Shown one piece after another: positions 44,247 through 56,701 of a stretch of DNA of 64,000 nt (position 1 is the first letter of the stretch; the number at the start of each line of letters is the position of its first letter). The translations under genes and the position numbers were made by a program. The notes beneath the pieces were generated by a model. The model searched no databases. It had not been told where the DNA came from and worked only from the letters and a program-made list of their open reading frames with translations. Location: contig JABYQQ010000019.1 in assembly GCA_022605405.1 (NCBI GenBank), forward strand, positions 682,001-746,000. The letters run 5' to 3'. This stretch comes from Earliella scabrosa. Lineage: Eukaryota > Basidiomycota > Agaricomycetes > Polyporales > Polyporaceae.

Positions 44247-45667
44247 CTAGCTCTCAACCTTGGGATCGGGTTCCAGCGCAGTCTTATAGGGAGCCAGTGT
44301 CCTGTCCAGCGCATCGCACTGTGCTTCGGTCAACGAAGCCATAGAACCGGTTATTGCCTCCGGCGCATCAAGCGTCGCGGCCAGGTCTCGAAAGGCCGCC
44401 ACGATCTCACGCATTCCAGGTGCAGCAGAGGCGGCCGACTTCTCGTGCTCACGTTCACATTCCCCACATCGAGAGGCGAGAGCGCCCTCGACAGCCCGCT
44501 GAGCGGTGTACAGGCAGACCATCAGCTCGAAGAGTCGCGGTGCGTTGGGATGCTTCTGCTGTTCCTCGACGGCGGCCTTCAGCGCCTGCAAGTGCGCCCA
44601 GGTCTCTTCCACCATCTTCATCTTCACGTTCACGTTTTCCTCGAGATCCCCGATGTCCGCGGCCCTTTCGCGAAGCGACTCGAGATTTTCAGGGAGGGAC
44701 GCCACTTGGATAGCCGTCGGTATGGACACGGCGAAGAAGTCGAGCACAGTGATGAGCGCGGCGACGAGCGGCGCGTACGGCACCGCGACGATAGACTGGA
44801 CACAACAATGGTCAGTCGCCCCTAAGCTCGCCTGACGATGATGACCGAGGCCACGTACCGCAGCACGAACTGCCCCCTGGATGTACTTGCGCCGGCGGAG
44901 TGAGCGGTCGATCACTGTGACCTCGTCCCGTAAAAGGTGGGCCTCGTTCAGTGTCTCGCTGGCGGCCTCGAGATTCTCCTGCATGTTGCGCAAGATGAAC
45001 TCTTGCCCGCTGTAGAGCTGATTGTGTGGCCTGCTCTCCGGGCTGCACACGTAACCAGGTATCATTCCCGTGGTAATGATCGCTACCTCAATATTCTGCA
45101 ACGCTCATCATGTGTCAGAGCCCAAATCAACAATAGAGCGACAGTGAATTGGAGGCGCACCGTCAGTATTGACTTGCGGCGATCTGCCAAGGTCGTCGTG
45201 AAGCCAGAATCCTCCGCCAGTGTTTGGGGACAACAGCCCGAGGACGGGCCAGAACCTTCCTCCGAGTCCACGCATATCGCAGCGGCTTCTGCAAGAAGTC
45301 TGTTGAGAGTAGCGACAGCAGACAGCAGACACGAGCGGACGGGCGCGAATGCGAGGCGAAGAGGAACCGAACGCAGCGGCCGCTGGTTGGCTTTGTCGTC
45401 TTTATGATGGAACCCTAGACATGCAGAGATTAAGTGTTGAGCATCTTCAAAACCATCAACATAATCTGTTGGAGCCTCACAGCATGTGCACGGCGGTTCA
45501 ATCCGCTCAACCGATCCGTATGGGCCGCAACCACTGGAACTGCTACCAGTGGCGCCACTGCAGTCGTCAGGCTTCCGGTCCGAGTCTTCGCGCGTAGCCT
45601 TGGTGATACTTAAATCAGAGAGCTGAAGAGTTGTTGAACCTTCGAAACTTGTAGGTTCCGGGTCCAT
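44247..45667 (-). CDS. Membrane/coiled-coil protein of unknown function, copy 2
   Basis: Unrecognised protein. ATG 45667 (MDPEPTSFEGSTTLQ); stop at 44247. At least three exons: one ending KSILT (donor GTGCGCCTCC, about 45160), one NIEVAIITTGMIPGYV through KYIQGAVRAA, and a last one beginning SIVAVPYAPLVAALITVLDFFAV, which is hydrophobic. Long helical regions flank it (LPENLESLRERAADIGDLEENV; ETWAHLQALKAAVEEQQ). The N-terminus is Ser/Gly/Asp-rich with CTCCEAP cysteines. It is a paralog of the preceding gene. It may be a membrane-anchored coiled-coil protein. No enzymatic motif is seen. Confidence 0.55.
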
Positions 45668-46083
45668 ATGCACATGCGCAACTTGCAAGTGGCTAAGTCG
45701 GTCGTGGTGGCAGGAAACAAGGCGTGAGACCATGGTTCACCTGCCGAATCGCTGACGCAAGTTGCCGACGGGCGTCTGAGAGAGGTCGAGACGCGCCAAG
45801 CAACGCAAGCGCAGGCTGAGGGGTCTCCATTGAGTCCTTACTACTGATGCAGACAGGATGCTACCGTATGAGCCACGACTTGCAGTAGCATGTCATGTCA
45901 TAGAAAGGGTATAACTTCGTTCGTAACCAACACAATAATATCTAGTCATTAGTCGCACACATGTTCGTACACACAGCACATTAGATCCATTTCTTCAAGT
46001 TCTTCGTCGTGCTCTCCATAACTATCGTTGCTGTCGCCGCGTTCCGCACGTTGACCAAGCTCTCACCTTCATTCTCCCTCTTC
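45668..46083. other. Intergenic between unknown gene 2 and phospholipase D
   Basis: About 400 nt. No gene seen. Confidence 0.35.
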
Positions 46084-49000
46084 TTAGATGTAGATCGGCA
46101 GCGTGGGGTTCAGCTTCGTCCACTCCGGGCCAGAGATGAAGTCCGTCTCCTCAATCAAGAAGTCCTACACACACCAATCCCCCACAAGCAATCCAACAAT
46201 TAGCAACGAACGCCAACACACCCGAAGCAAAGCGAGCAACACGCACCATCGGACACTCGACAAGCGCGCCCCGCACTTCAGACAGCCGCTGCTTGACGCG
46301 CTCGAGCGGCACGTCGGGCACGACGTGGCCCGTCATCACGTTCGGCACGTACCCATCGTACTCCTTCCACGACCTTATCAGGTTCGTCGGCACCGGCCGG
46401 AACACCTCCTGGAAGATCGCCCTGTTCTTGCGCGCCGTCCCGTTCCACAGGTTCATCGTCTCCTCCGAGATCGGGTCCGCGACGAGCTCGTCCTCACGCT
46501 CGTGCGTCTCGTCGGGGTTCGGCGTCGGCGCGGCCCGCATGAACTTCGTCGGCCGCGTCTCGGCCGTGCACCATTGCGGCTCAATGAGCCCGAGGTGCTC
46601 TGTTGCAGGCATGGGGGGTGAGGAGGAGGCAGAGAAAGACAGAATAGTCACGGACCTCGGTAGAGCTTGCGACGGAGCGTCGCGGCAAACCGGGCGGCTT
46701 GGTAGGGTTCGCCATCCATATACGAGTCGATGAAGTCCTGGTCCTCAACAACGAGCGCGATCTCGGAATCGCCATCACCCTACAACGACGAGTCAGCTAA
46801 CGCGGCGGGAGGACAAAAACGCAGGGACGCACCTTCTGGCTACGGTCGTTGATGTTCGCAGACCCCATCTGCCAACAATTCGTGAGTCCCGGTTAGGTCG
46901 ACCAGCAGGGGAAAGGGGGCACTCACGATGACGCGCCGATCGTCGACGATCATGACCTTCGAGTGGATATACAGCAGCTCCGACACGTACGCGAACCGCT
47001 CCTCGTCCTCGGTCCCCGCCCACTTCTCGTCGAGCAAGCCCGTGCGGTCGCCCAACATGTGCTGCACGACATTGTCCGACACCTCGTCGTCGGACCGAAT
47101 ATCGGCCGCCGCGCGCCGCCAGCGGTCGATGATCTCGCGCGCTTCCTCAACCGTCTCCGGGAGCGGGTACGTCTCCGTCTTGAGCTCCGGTTTCTTACCG
47201 GATGTGGTCTGCTCCTCGAGGGTGCGGCCCGTCGGGATCGTCACCGATGCCTCCTTCGGGTCCTCGGGGTTCTCACCCAGCCCGATCCAGAGACGACCGA
47301 GCGCGACGTTGACTTGGTGGAACGGCACGCCGCTACGCTCCTCGATCTTCTTCATGTAGGAGTCTGCCGAGGGGTGAGATTGGCGCACCGACCACAGAGC
47401 GAGCATTGCTTACCCCAAGGCGCGTTGATGCGGTCATATGCACGGAGGTGGTAGAAGCGAATGTAGTCCGACCTACAGATCTTCATGTGAGGAAACACTT
47501 GTCTGACTGACAGAATGGCACGTACGGTTCATATCCAGCCTTGCGGATCTCCTCGTAGATACTGTGCCCTCCGCGGTTGATGGTGAGGTACTGAGCGCCC
47601 ATGATGAACTTGACAGCCGACTCATCCTTGACTGTGCCACGCCTCAGCCATCGTTGTCGTCGCGCACGTAGTGGAGAACTCACTCTGGCCAGCGAAGCCT
47701 GGTACCTCCGGGAACAGGACCACGACGCGGAACTTCTTGCCCTCACGCCCAGCACGAACGATGCGCTCAACTAGCGCCTTCGCGATCTGGTTCTGAATGA
47801 TCCCGTCATCCTGCGTGCTCGAGATGCTATGGCAGGTCATCAGCCAGGTGTTATGGCGCTGCAACACAGGGAGCCTACGCACAAGAACTGGTTCTCTGCA
47901 AGCGTTCATCATCAGCATCGACCTGATTCGCGCACGGGCCGGAGACTCACCAATGTAGATGTAGTGTTCAGCCTCGCGGATCATCTCGATGTCTGGTTGC
48001 ATGGTCAACTCGCGTCCGACACCAGCCCAGTGCACTCACAAGCGTTCTGAATGCTGCGCTCGACGAGCACGCCGTGGCTCCAGTCGGACACGCTGCGCAG
48101 GACCTGCACGCGACACGAGCCGCGCGCAACCGGTTCCTCGCCATCGTAGTCCTGGACCTCGCCCGAGCCAAAGTGGCGGTGGAAGCGGTTCCTAAAGCGT
48201 TTGCCGATGCCGTGCCACTGCTCGCGATGAGGGTGGCCTGGCGCGTCGGACGTTAGCGAAGCATGGGGTGCATAGAGAACTACATACGAGCGACTGCCTC
48301 GTTGGGTGCAGCTTCAACGTTGTGTGGCAGGGCAAGCCAGTCGAAGCGCCTGTAGACTCGTCGGTGAGACGGTATATGTTACACGAGAAACCAACTTACG
48401 CGTCTTTTCGGTACTAGCGAGGTACAGCGACCAGTCAGATTACGCACATGGCGACGAAATCACGTTCCATACCTTGCGCTTCTTGATCTCGTTCCACCGC
48501 TCAACGAAGTGCTGCACAATGTCCAGCACGGCCTCGCCGGTGAGCGACATGTGGACGTCGTGCCAAGGCATGCGTCCGCTCTCGACCGCGCTCAGGCCAT
48601 TGCTGACATAGTTCGGGACGTTCTGGAAGTCCATGATGCGCGCGTTGTTGTAGTCTTGACCAGGGAAGAGCGTCGCGTACGGGTCGTGTGGGTGGACGTC
48701 TGCAAGGGGATGCGAGTGCGTGTCCCAACGACCGAAGCAGAGGTCGAGACCGCCAATGCACGCGTAATGGTTGTCGACGACGACGATCTTCTCGTGGTGG
48801 GACCAGAACTGCACATCATCTGTGGGATGTTGTTACGCCAAGACGAGCGAGTAGAATCACGAGTTGCTTACCCTTGCTACCGATGTGGTCGGGATGCCTC
48901 ATGCACGCGACATTCGGATGGAGTGCGTCGAGAGTCTCCTTGGTGTGGTGCGAGCTCATCGTCATGGTCTGGACGACTTCTTTGTATACGATCACGTAGA

Positions 49001-50133
49001 TCTTCACCCCCTCCTCAGCCTTCCGCTTGAGCACTCGATCGAGGCGCCACTCAGGGTACTTCGCTGGAGGACGACGAAGGTACAGTTCAGGTGTAAGCCA
49101 CCAATCCTAGAGTCAGGCATGGAGTCAGCATATTATTAGGTATGTAACTCAAGATAGCATGACAGCGAGACGTGCGATTAGTCTCGTAACCAGCCGCTAT
49201 AGGCTCACAGTCTCACAAGGGTGCGAAGATGTATTCCTCGTCTCTTCCTTTTTGGACGGGCCCGAATCGGCTAGGTACGGGACTGACGCGCCAACACGCA
49301 CCCGCTCTCAGAGGTCCTCCGATACCCAGATGTCATGGCATCGCACTAGTTGCTCTTGGCACCCAGTGTTAGGATGCTCAAAGACCCACGCGCAAAATGA
49401 AAACGACGTTGGGTCGCCCGACGAAATCATATTCGCGTTGCGCCAGGCCTCGACTCGAAGGACGTGGGAGTCAGGGATTCGTGCGTGCTCATAGACAATG
49501 GACAATGAATGCCATTGAATACGGCAGCATCGCTATACGGAATGCCGAGTGCGCGTGGCGCTCGCGAACAAGATGCATAGAGCACTTCTTGATGAACACA
49601 GCGCCCACCGGGGCGATGTCCAGACCGGAGATGCACAGGGCGCGCGTGCTGCGAGAATGTAGGCGAGAAAGGGGAACGCACCATGATGAAGATGGCCTCC
49701 TGGGCCTTGTCGAGCAGCTCCGAGACGGCCCACATGTAGTCGTGGCCGTCGATGTGCCTACGAACGCGCATTTGACAGACTGCACCCGCATTCGAGACAA
49801 ACGATCACGCACCATTTGACAAAGTTCTCCTGGCGCTGGTCCGCGAACGAGTGGAAGCGGTGGCTCGCCATAATCTCTGCACGAATCATGTCCGCCTCCT
49901 TCTCGTGTGGCTCATCGTGACGACCTGCGCTCTGTTGAGAGGGTGAACATGGAGTAGAACGGAAAGGGGTACGGACGATCCGGGTTCAATATTCCTAAGA
50001 TTAGATTGCCAGTGAGCAAGGTTCACCGACTATATGCGCGCAGTAGCTCACCTATAGCCATCGCACGAGCATGGCCGATGCCCTCCGGGACCTTCTCGAC
50101 GATGCCTCCGAGCGCGTTGAGGAAGCCAGACAT
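46084..50133 (-). CDS. Phospholipase D (two HKD motifs, no PX/PH)
   Basis: Large multi-exon minus-strand gene, ATG 50133 (MSGFLNALGGIVEKVPEG), stop TAA 46084-46086. PLD hydrolyses phosphatidylcholine to phosphatidic acid and choline in membrane signalling and traffic. The first HKD motif is in SHHEKIVVVDNHYACIGG (about 48755-48810), the second in YIHSKVMIVDDRRVIV (about 46930-46980). The latter continues across an intron into GSANINDRSQKGDGDSEIA. Other family parts: DWWLTPELYLRRPP (about 49085), RYFHWYRFYHLRAYD-like helices before 47430, and the C-terminal FLIEETDFISGPEWTKLNP. The N-terminus is short and lacks the PX and PH domains of Spo14/PLD1, so membrane targeting must differ. Many introns; borders are approximate. 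Confidence 0.88.
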
Positions 50134-50740
50134 GGCGAAGGAGCGGCGAAAGAGAGCGCGGCGGATGTGGTGAAAGTGGTGGTGGTGGTATGCAGCCAAC
50201 GTCGGCCTGGGCGACGGTCCTGGTGATGAAATGCCGGCAACCGCCGCTGGAAACGGGGGCAATGACGTCGCCGACCCCGCGCGCGGACCTCAAGCCGTTC
50301 GGCTTCTGTCGCTGTGCGCTGTGCGTCGCGTTGAGGACCATGTCTTGCTCGCCAGTGCAAACGACGAGCTCAAAGGTCAGCGCGACATTTGTCTCAAACA
50401 ACCGTGCGCCACCGACACGCGAGCGTTAAGCGGTGAGCGTCTACGCCGTCGTCCCTAGGCCTAGACTCGACATCGCGGTCTAACATACTCCTTAGAGCCG
50501 CCGCGCGGGCTGAGCATACACTCAGAGCGCATGCTCTGGTGGCAGACCGTGGATCCGTTGAAATTGAAAGGCTGAACAACGAATGGCCGAACAACGAATG
50601 GCCGAACAACGAAACGCCGGACTACCTTCAAGCACCATCGCAGGACCTAACTTCGTTGCAACGTGTATATTCGATCTACTAGGTAAGCAACTACTACGAC
50701 TAGACAGCCCCGACACGGTGGTGGCAGGGACCGGTTACTG
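50134..50740. other. Intergenic upstream of phospholipase D
   Basis: No gene seen. It contains a 15-bp direct repeat at 50571-50615. Confidence 0.4.
50571..50615 (+). repeat. 15-bp tandem repeat, three units
   Basis: Units at 50571-50585, 50586-50600 and 50601-50615: GCTGAACAACGAATG, GCCGAACAACGAATG, GCCGAACAACGAAAC. They lie just beyond the 3' end of the decayed kinase copy. Confidence 0.85.
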
Positions 50741-52454
50741 GCGGCCTCGAATCATGGGCTTACCAGACGACGAGAACAGCTTGTCCACCCAGTAGAGGTC
50801 GTGCGCTCTGGTGATAAAGCCCCCGGGCTTCGCTCCTGGCGGCCACCGCACCGGTGGGGAGAGGTTCTCCGGATATCGCGCCTCGCCCTCCTTCCCTGCC
50901 CAGTCAAAGTCTATGATTATACGCACAGCTCCCGTTTCGGCGTCCATCAAGAAGTTGAGCGGACGCAGGTCGCCGTGCACGAACAGTTCTGGGGCATAGT
51001 TCGACGCAGCCAGGAGCGCATGTGCGGCGCCGCTGTACCTCGGGGTAAACCTGACGAGAACTCTTCGGGGGCCACGCCTGGTTGTGAACGTACTAGGCGT
51101 AGAAGATATGGTCAAAAGGCGGGAGGTGAGAGGTGTAGTCCAGCACCAAGTCTTCGCCACCCGAGGTGATGCAGTGGGTAGGGTCCGAATGGAGACGGCA
51201 ACTATCCTTATACGCAGAGTGATCTGATATGGCTCGATCACAATACCAGTCTCGCAAGTGCACACCGCCTGGTAGAGCGCTTGGAGCATGTGCATGAAGG
51301 GTTGGCACTCGAGTGCTCAATGGTCTCTGGCAGCCTGAACGGTCCGCTGAGCAGTTGACTGGCCCAGCGTGTGCCATGATAGAACGACTCGGTGTAGACG
51401 GCGCCGTATACACGGAGCATGTTGCCGATCAGTACGACGCAGAAAAATGGTCAGGTTGACAGTTCCCATGCATCAACACGCTGTGAATGTTACCGGGGAT
51501 TAGACGATCAATAGTATGTTGTACATGCATTGGTCACCAGACTGTGATCCTATACCCTCTCGTATTCTCCCATAGTTGCGTTGATAGTAGTATTGATGGC
51601 ACAGTCGTCTTCACCGGCCGCGTAGACTCCGGGAAAGGTCTGAATTAGAAGGAGCGGCCTCACCGAGCGCGCCTTTCGACTTCCACGAGAACATCGTTGC
51701 GCAGTGAGCATCGATGTAGTGCACAGCCAGCTCAGCGTCTTGATGCTTGCCCGTATTGCAAAAGAGTGACCACGGCCCCAGCGCGTCGATGCACTGGTCA
51801 ATGGCGACCATGAGCGCGTAGTGCGTCCGCCAGTGCGGATAGCTTACTGGGCGACACAATCCGGGCCGACAACAGTCGAGACATGCTGAAAATATAGGAG
51901 ATCCATGGGCTGAATATCTCGAAGGAAATGTACAGCCGTGGTGGTGCACAGTGCCGTGAGGGTGGGTTCACATCTCCATCGCTCGATGTGCAGCTCTGTT
52001 GAGATGGTCACGCTCACTCATTACCATAACACATTAGCTTAATAGCATACCAGGTAGACCGAGAATAAAGTGGACTCGGTCATCGTCGAGCCTCTCAGCA
52101 ACACTAGAGATTGTCGTAGTCAATGCGACCTCAAGCAGCCTGAGAGAACGAGAGAGAATGTATCTCACTAATCGTGATTGAAGCGTGTCCTCCGGCTCGT
52201 ATTCGACACCGTCCATCTGCATGGGTGTTAGCACATACGAAAGTCCGTATCAGTCGAACATGAACGTACAATATAGAACACAACCAAGCCGTCGGATTTG
52301 GCTCTTTCAGCCTGAGGGAGGGCGTTCCACATCGGACAACCTCAGCTCGGAAGCACGATTGCGGGAAGAGAGATATATCATATCAGATGCGCCTACCCAT
52401 ATTAGTAGGCGGCGCAAGGTTAGTGTAGACTGCGACAGCCTGTTTTGGAGACAT
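50741..52454 (-). pseudogene. Decayed copy of the kinase-like gene
   Basis: Minus-strand degenerate paralog of the gene at 52696-54612, in inverted head-to-head orientation. Matching parts occur in order: an N-terminal MSPKQAVAVYTNLAPP segment from ATG 52454 followed by an in-frame stop after MGRRI; DGVEYEPEDTLQ and LDDDRVHFILGLPG (about 52040-52215); AVHYIDAHCATMFSWK (about 51720); LRVYGAVYTESFY (about 51400); and the kinase core AASNYAPEL, VHGDLRPLN, DFDWAGKEGEARYP (about 50840-51000). About 50 residues between AASNYAPEL and VHGDLRP, including the helix before the catalytic loop, are deleted. An extra codon or shift occurs before DFDW. It is broken and unlikely to encode an active kinase. 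Confidence 0.72.
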
Positions 52455-52695
52455 GGAACTTGGATTGAGGTCAACGTCTTGAACACGAGTCGGTAGGCTC
52501 TCAGCCTTACTGGTGTGGACGCCAACCACGTGGCGGGCCGGCGGGCCCTGCCGGGGCGGCACGCCCTGGCATTGCGTTCAACTCTGGTTCAACTTCGAAC
52601 CTTTACGACCGTCCAACGCGTTGGTCGAAGTATCCGAATGCCTTGAGAGCAGCAATTCCGAGTCATCTTTGCCTGGTCGCCTTTAGTCGTACGTC

Positions 52696-54612
52696 ATGTC
52701 TCGAGAACTTGCCATTGCTGTGTACGTCGACTTCGCTCCGCCACTGTGGATGGGGGTATTCGATATCTCTCTACCTGCGGGTGTCCTCCGGGAGAAGGTC
52801 TATGAAGGCCGTATACGAGATTTGCTTCCGAAGGGTGCCAATGTCAACCAAATGGCTCTGTTCTACGTTGTACGTTCAGTCCCCTCTTATCTCAGTTCCG
52901 CACATATTCACTCCGGTCACACAGAAGGACGGCGTTCCCTACGAACCCGAAGAAACCTTCCAACAACGCCTATCGGAGCGAATTTGCTCTCATCCCCCAC
53001 TGAAGATTGGATTGATGAAGAAGCTGTCCAGCGTTGCGGATAATCTTGACGATGAACGTGTTCATCTGATCCTCGGGTTTCCTGGTGTGTCCTCAGCCTT
53101 GACGCATGGAAAGCTTTGTTCCTCACGTCGGACGGCAGATCGACCCCTCGTGAATGCGTCAGAGAGCAATTCCGATGAAGACACGGACTCATCCTCAGAA
53201 GCCTCCATGTCTGCAACATCGTCAGACTTCGATGCAGCTACAGAGCGGACGAAGAAGTCTACACCGAAGCGTCATCGGCCATTACCGCTGCACGTCTCCT
53301 TCGCAGTCTTCAGCCCATCAATGTCCTATTTTATGGGCATGATTAACTCTCCACTGTCATCATCCTCCATCCTGACAGCCAGCAAGCTGTCCACTTTGAC
53401 CGACGCTATCCGGGCTCGTGGCCAAGGACCTCGTCTCGAAGCTCTACGGTCAATTGTCCGTGATATGGGCAGACATAAAGACACTGACCTAGCGATACAC
53501 TACATCAAGACCCATGCCGCCACGGTACTTTCTTGGAAGATTAGTAGGGGAAGGATGTACAATCCTTCTGGTCCGCTAGTTCTACTCAAGGACTCCCTCA
53601 GCGTTAACGAGGCGGGCATCTCTGTCGCTATAGATGCAGCCATGACGGAATACGAAACGATCTGGGGATCACGCCCGGTAAGCCCCATACGTGCAGATGA
53701 TGATTTGTCGACTGACCACTCATGCAGCGTGACGCCGCGTGGACCCGGTCTGCTTGTCCGCTGTTCTGTATCATACTATCTGAAGACACACTTCGTATCT
53801 ACGGCGCCATCTACACCCGATCATTTTACGAGGGCACAGGCTGGGTCAGCCAGCCGCTTTCCGCACCACTCAAGCTGTCGGAGACCTCCGATCATGCAAG
53901 CTCCCTCACAGCACGTGTCCTTGACGCACTCTGCCAGGCAGTCTCACACTTGCGCGACTGGTATAGTGATCGCGCGACCTCAAACAACTACGTGTACAGA
54001 TATTGTCGTCTCCATCCCGGCCCTGCAATCTTCACCACCCCCGCAGGCGAGCAGCTATGGGTCGATTACGCTTCTAACATCGCATCCTTTCACCATCTCT
54101 TCTGGGCCTACGTTCACATCCCCAAACGTAGACTCGTACTCGTCAAGTTCACACCGACCTACTGCGGTGCCGCACATCAACTCCTCGCTGCGTCGAACTA
54201 TGCCCCTGCACTCTTGTATTGCGGCCCTCTGTATGGAGACGATGTGCCTGTCCCTGCACGCATGCAAGCGGTGGTGATGGAGATCGTCCCCCACGGAGAG
54301 GTGGAATGGCCATACACGACCGAGGAGACCTGCCAAATGATCCGTGCGGCAGTGAATCTCCTGCACGAGCACGGCATGGTGCACGGCGATTTGCGCCCAC
54401 AGAACGTCTTCATGGATGTAACGGCGAAGGCGGTGCGCATCATCGACTTTGACTGGGCAGGGAAGGAGGGTGAGGCGCGATACCCCGGGGACCTCTCTCC
54501 TCGGGTGCAATGGCCGCCAGGAGCGAGGCCGGGTGGCCTGATCACGCGAGCGCACGATCTCTACTGGTTGGACAAAGTCTTTGCGTCGCTGAGGGCTCGA
54601 TCTAGTGCGTAG
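52696..54612 (+). CDS. Kinase-like protein with a possible Crinkler-type N-terminal header
   Basis: Multi-exon gene from ATG 52696 (MSRELAIAVYVDFAPP) to the stop before 54613. The first intron starts GTACGTTCAG after FYV and ends before DGVPYEPEETFQ. The final exon begins about 53727. The first ~100 residues form a compact beta-alpha domain ending DDERVHLILGFPG, similar in shape to the ubiquitin-like header of Crinkler proteins. The C-terminal half is kinase-like: VLVKFTP (candidate beta-3 Lys), MEIVPHGEVEWP, HGDLRPQN as catalytic loop (Gly replaces the usual Arg of HRD) and DFDWAGKEG in place of DFG. A Ser/Asp-rich linker with poor conservation lies near 53160-53280, and its splicing is unresolved. 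Related kinases are numerous in Agaricomycetes. The Crinkler link is inference. Confidence 0.62.
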
Positions 54613-56701
54613 TTCGCATGTCGCACATTCCGTACTAAGTAGTGTACTGCCAACACGTGCACTTTTCGAGCTACTCGCTGTAGAGTACGCCGCACTGTAT
54701 AGCTTCGGCATCGCGTAATCCGTGGTGTCTGAATCCTGCCACACCAGTCCGCGCTGCTCCGCACCATGGCCACGGGCCTTCTGCCTGAGTCCTGCCGCTG
54801 CTCCTCCTATCCATCGTTATAATCGCGAGCAACCGCGCACGATCGAGTGCCGGTGCACTCTCAAGAATTTCGGAGACGGTGTGCGATTCGATTGTCGTAC
54901 TATTAACCACCGTGTAAAGAGGCACGGGGCCAAGGACCGGAGGGCCGCTGCAAATACCAAGCTTCGAGGCATAACCAGCGGTGTCGCAGGCAGCAGAGGT
55001 GAACTTGACGATAGGTGGGGAATCTAGTCGGAAGGAGTCAAGCAAGATCGGATCAAGCCGTTTACCATCTTCAGTCTCCGCAGAGCTATTGATGCTCCGA
55101 CAGCGAATAACGCTGCCAGTATTTGAGCCCAGCTTGTCGGAGCACGAAGACTTTTCCGGACTTGAGTAGGCAGCTCATCCGAACCAAACTTGTCGTCCAG
55201 TGACGGTCAGACTGTTCTGTATAAGTATCGCCGGTGATTGTGATTCCTCTCGTAGACCTGCAACGGTACCTGCTACTTCTCGCAGCTTCAAACGCCGAAC
55301 CCACAATCTCGAAAGACCTGATCACAGTGCCCAGTTTCGCGTCCCCTCAAGGAATCGACTTGACCGTGACGGGAGCTCTAAGGTACGTAGTTATGCTGTT
55401 TGTGTTGTGTGGAACACAAAGATGCACTTAACTAGATCAGCTGTGTTTTGGGGCTGATTTGCATCCGTGTTTCCAGGTCGCTGCCTGTCAATCGTGAATA
55501 CCGTAGTGAGATCCACAGGTGATCGTGTTTACCTGAAGGTTTCCAACCGACTTGCGGATTCAAGACACAACCTCGTCAAGCAATTTGATTGGAGTCCGCA
55601 CGCTCTGCGTAAGGTCATAATTTCCATACTGACGACTTCGTGTGGCGTATGCAATTCGGGCCGTGTGGGTGGGATGACTGTCGAATACAACCATGCAGGG
55701 ACACCACGTCGCCCGTTGCGTCGGTGCATACTACGATTGCGGCGAAGCTATATAGATCTATAATCGTGAGCTGAGCTTGTTAAGTGCTCCGTCACCTAGA
55801 GTACTTCTACTCACCCATCTACCTGCATAGTGAGCTGCGTGGGTACCTGCTGCCCTCCGTCAAAGTTCTTGTCCGACAAGTCTCCGCCGCTTATTCGCTA
55901 GAGGACAGCAGCCCCGCTAGTCGTGACATGTTGACAGTCGGCGTCATGTGTTCTTCCCGAATCATCCGGTACTGCGCCACTCCTCTTTGTTGGCCCGGAA
56001 GGCAAGTCTGACCCCATGGCATTAATGTACAGACGCACCTTGATGACCATCCACTCCAGTCTCCAGAAGTCATAGCTGCGAGCCTTTGAGAAGCCGAACA
56101 CGATTCGTTCACGGTCACTCCGTGGATCTGAATATGAGTGTACGAACCATGGCGTTCGCACTCGATGCTGGTGTTCCCTTGAGATATGTAGTCAGGTCTA
56201 CAGAACGGCCCAGGGAATCACATCAAGCGTACGTCCAGCTGTTGCCCACAGTTCTGTACGTCGCACGAGCAGCGTTACTTTCGCGATCTGGAATGGTCGC
56301 CCTGCCATTCAGACGGTGAAGGCGGGGCGACTCGCCGGATGAGCCCCTCGGACGCCCTCAGCTGACCGTGTCCCCGCCCGCATCCGCCGCTCATATTGTC
56401 CGCCCGCCAAGACCGAGTTGGTGGAAGATGATGAAACCGCACGAGCTTGTGACTGGACACACAACGAGCGTTGGGCTGGAGAGAGCGGGCGAGCGATGGA
56501 GACGGACCGAATGCGGACCGGAGATCGCTCAGGCACGGTCCATTGATCAGTCTGCTGCCTGCTTCCCCGCAATCTCGATCGCGATCCGTGGGGTAGCAAG
56601 GCCAAGCCCGCGCCATAAAAGCCTCCAGAGGCCATCGAACAAACGTTGGGACACCTTCCTTCCTCCCCTCACCGCCGCTCTCCCCCGCCTCTCTCGCCAA
56701 C
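54613..56701. other. Intergenic, about 2.1 kb
   Basis: No gene I can support. The longest frames (54671-55045 minus, 124 codons; 56275-56703 minus, 142 codons) lack motifs and overlap frames on the other strand. A TATA-like CATAAAAG at 56614-56621 is about 85 nt upstream of the transporter start. Confidence 0.4.
56614..56621 (+). promoter_or_regulatory. TATA-like element of the sugar transporter
   Basis: CATAAAAG about 85 nt before ATG 56702. The CT-rich leader that follows is typical of fungal core promoters. Confidence 0.4.
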
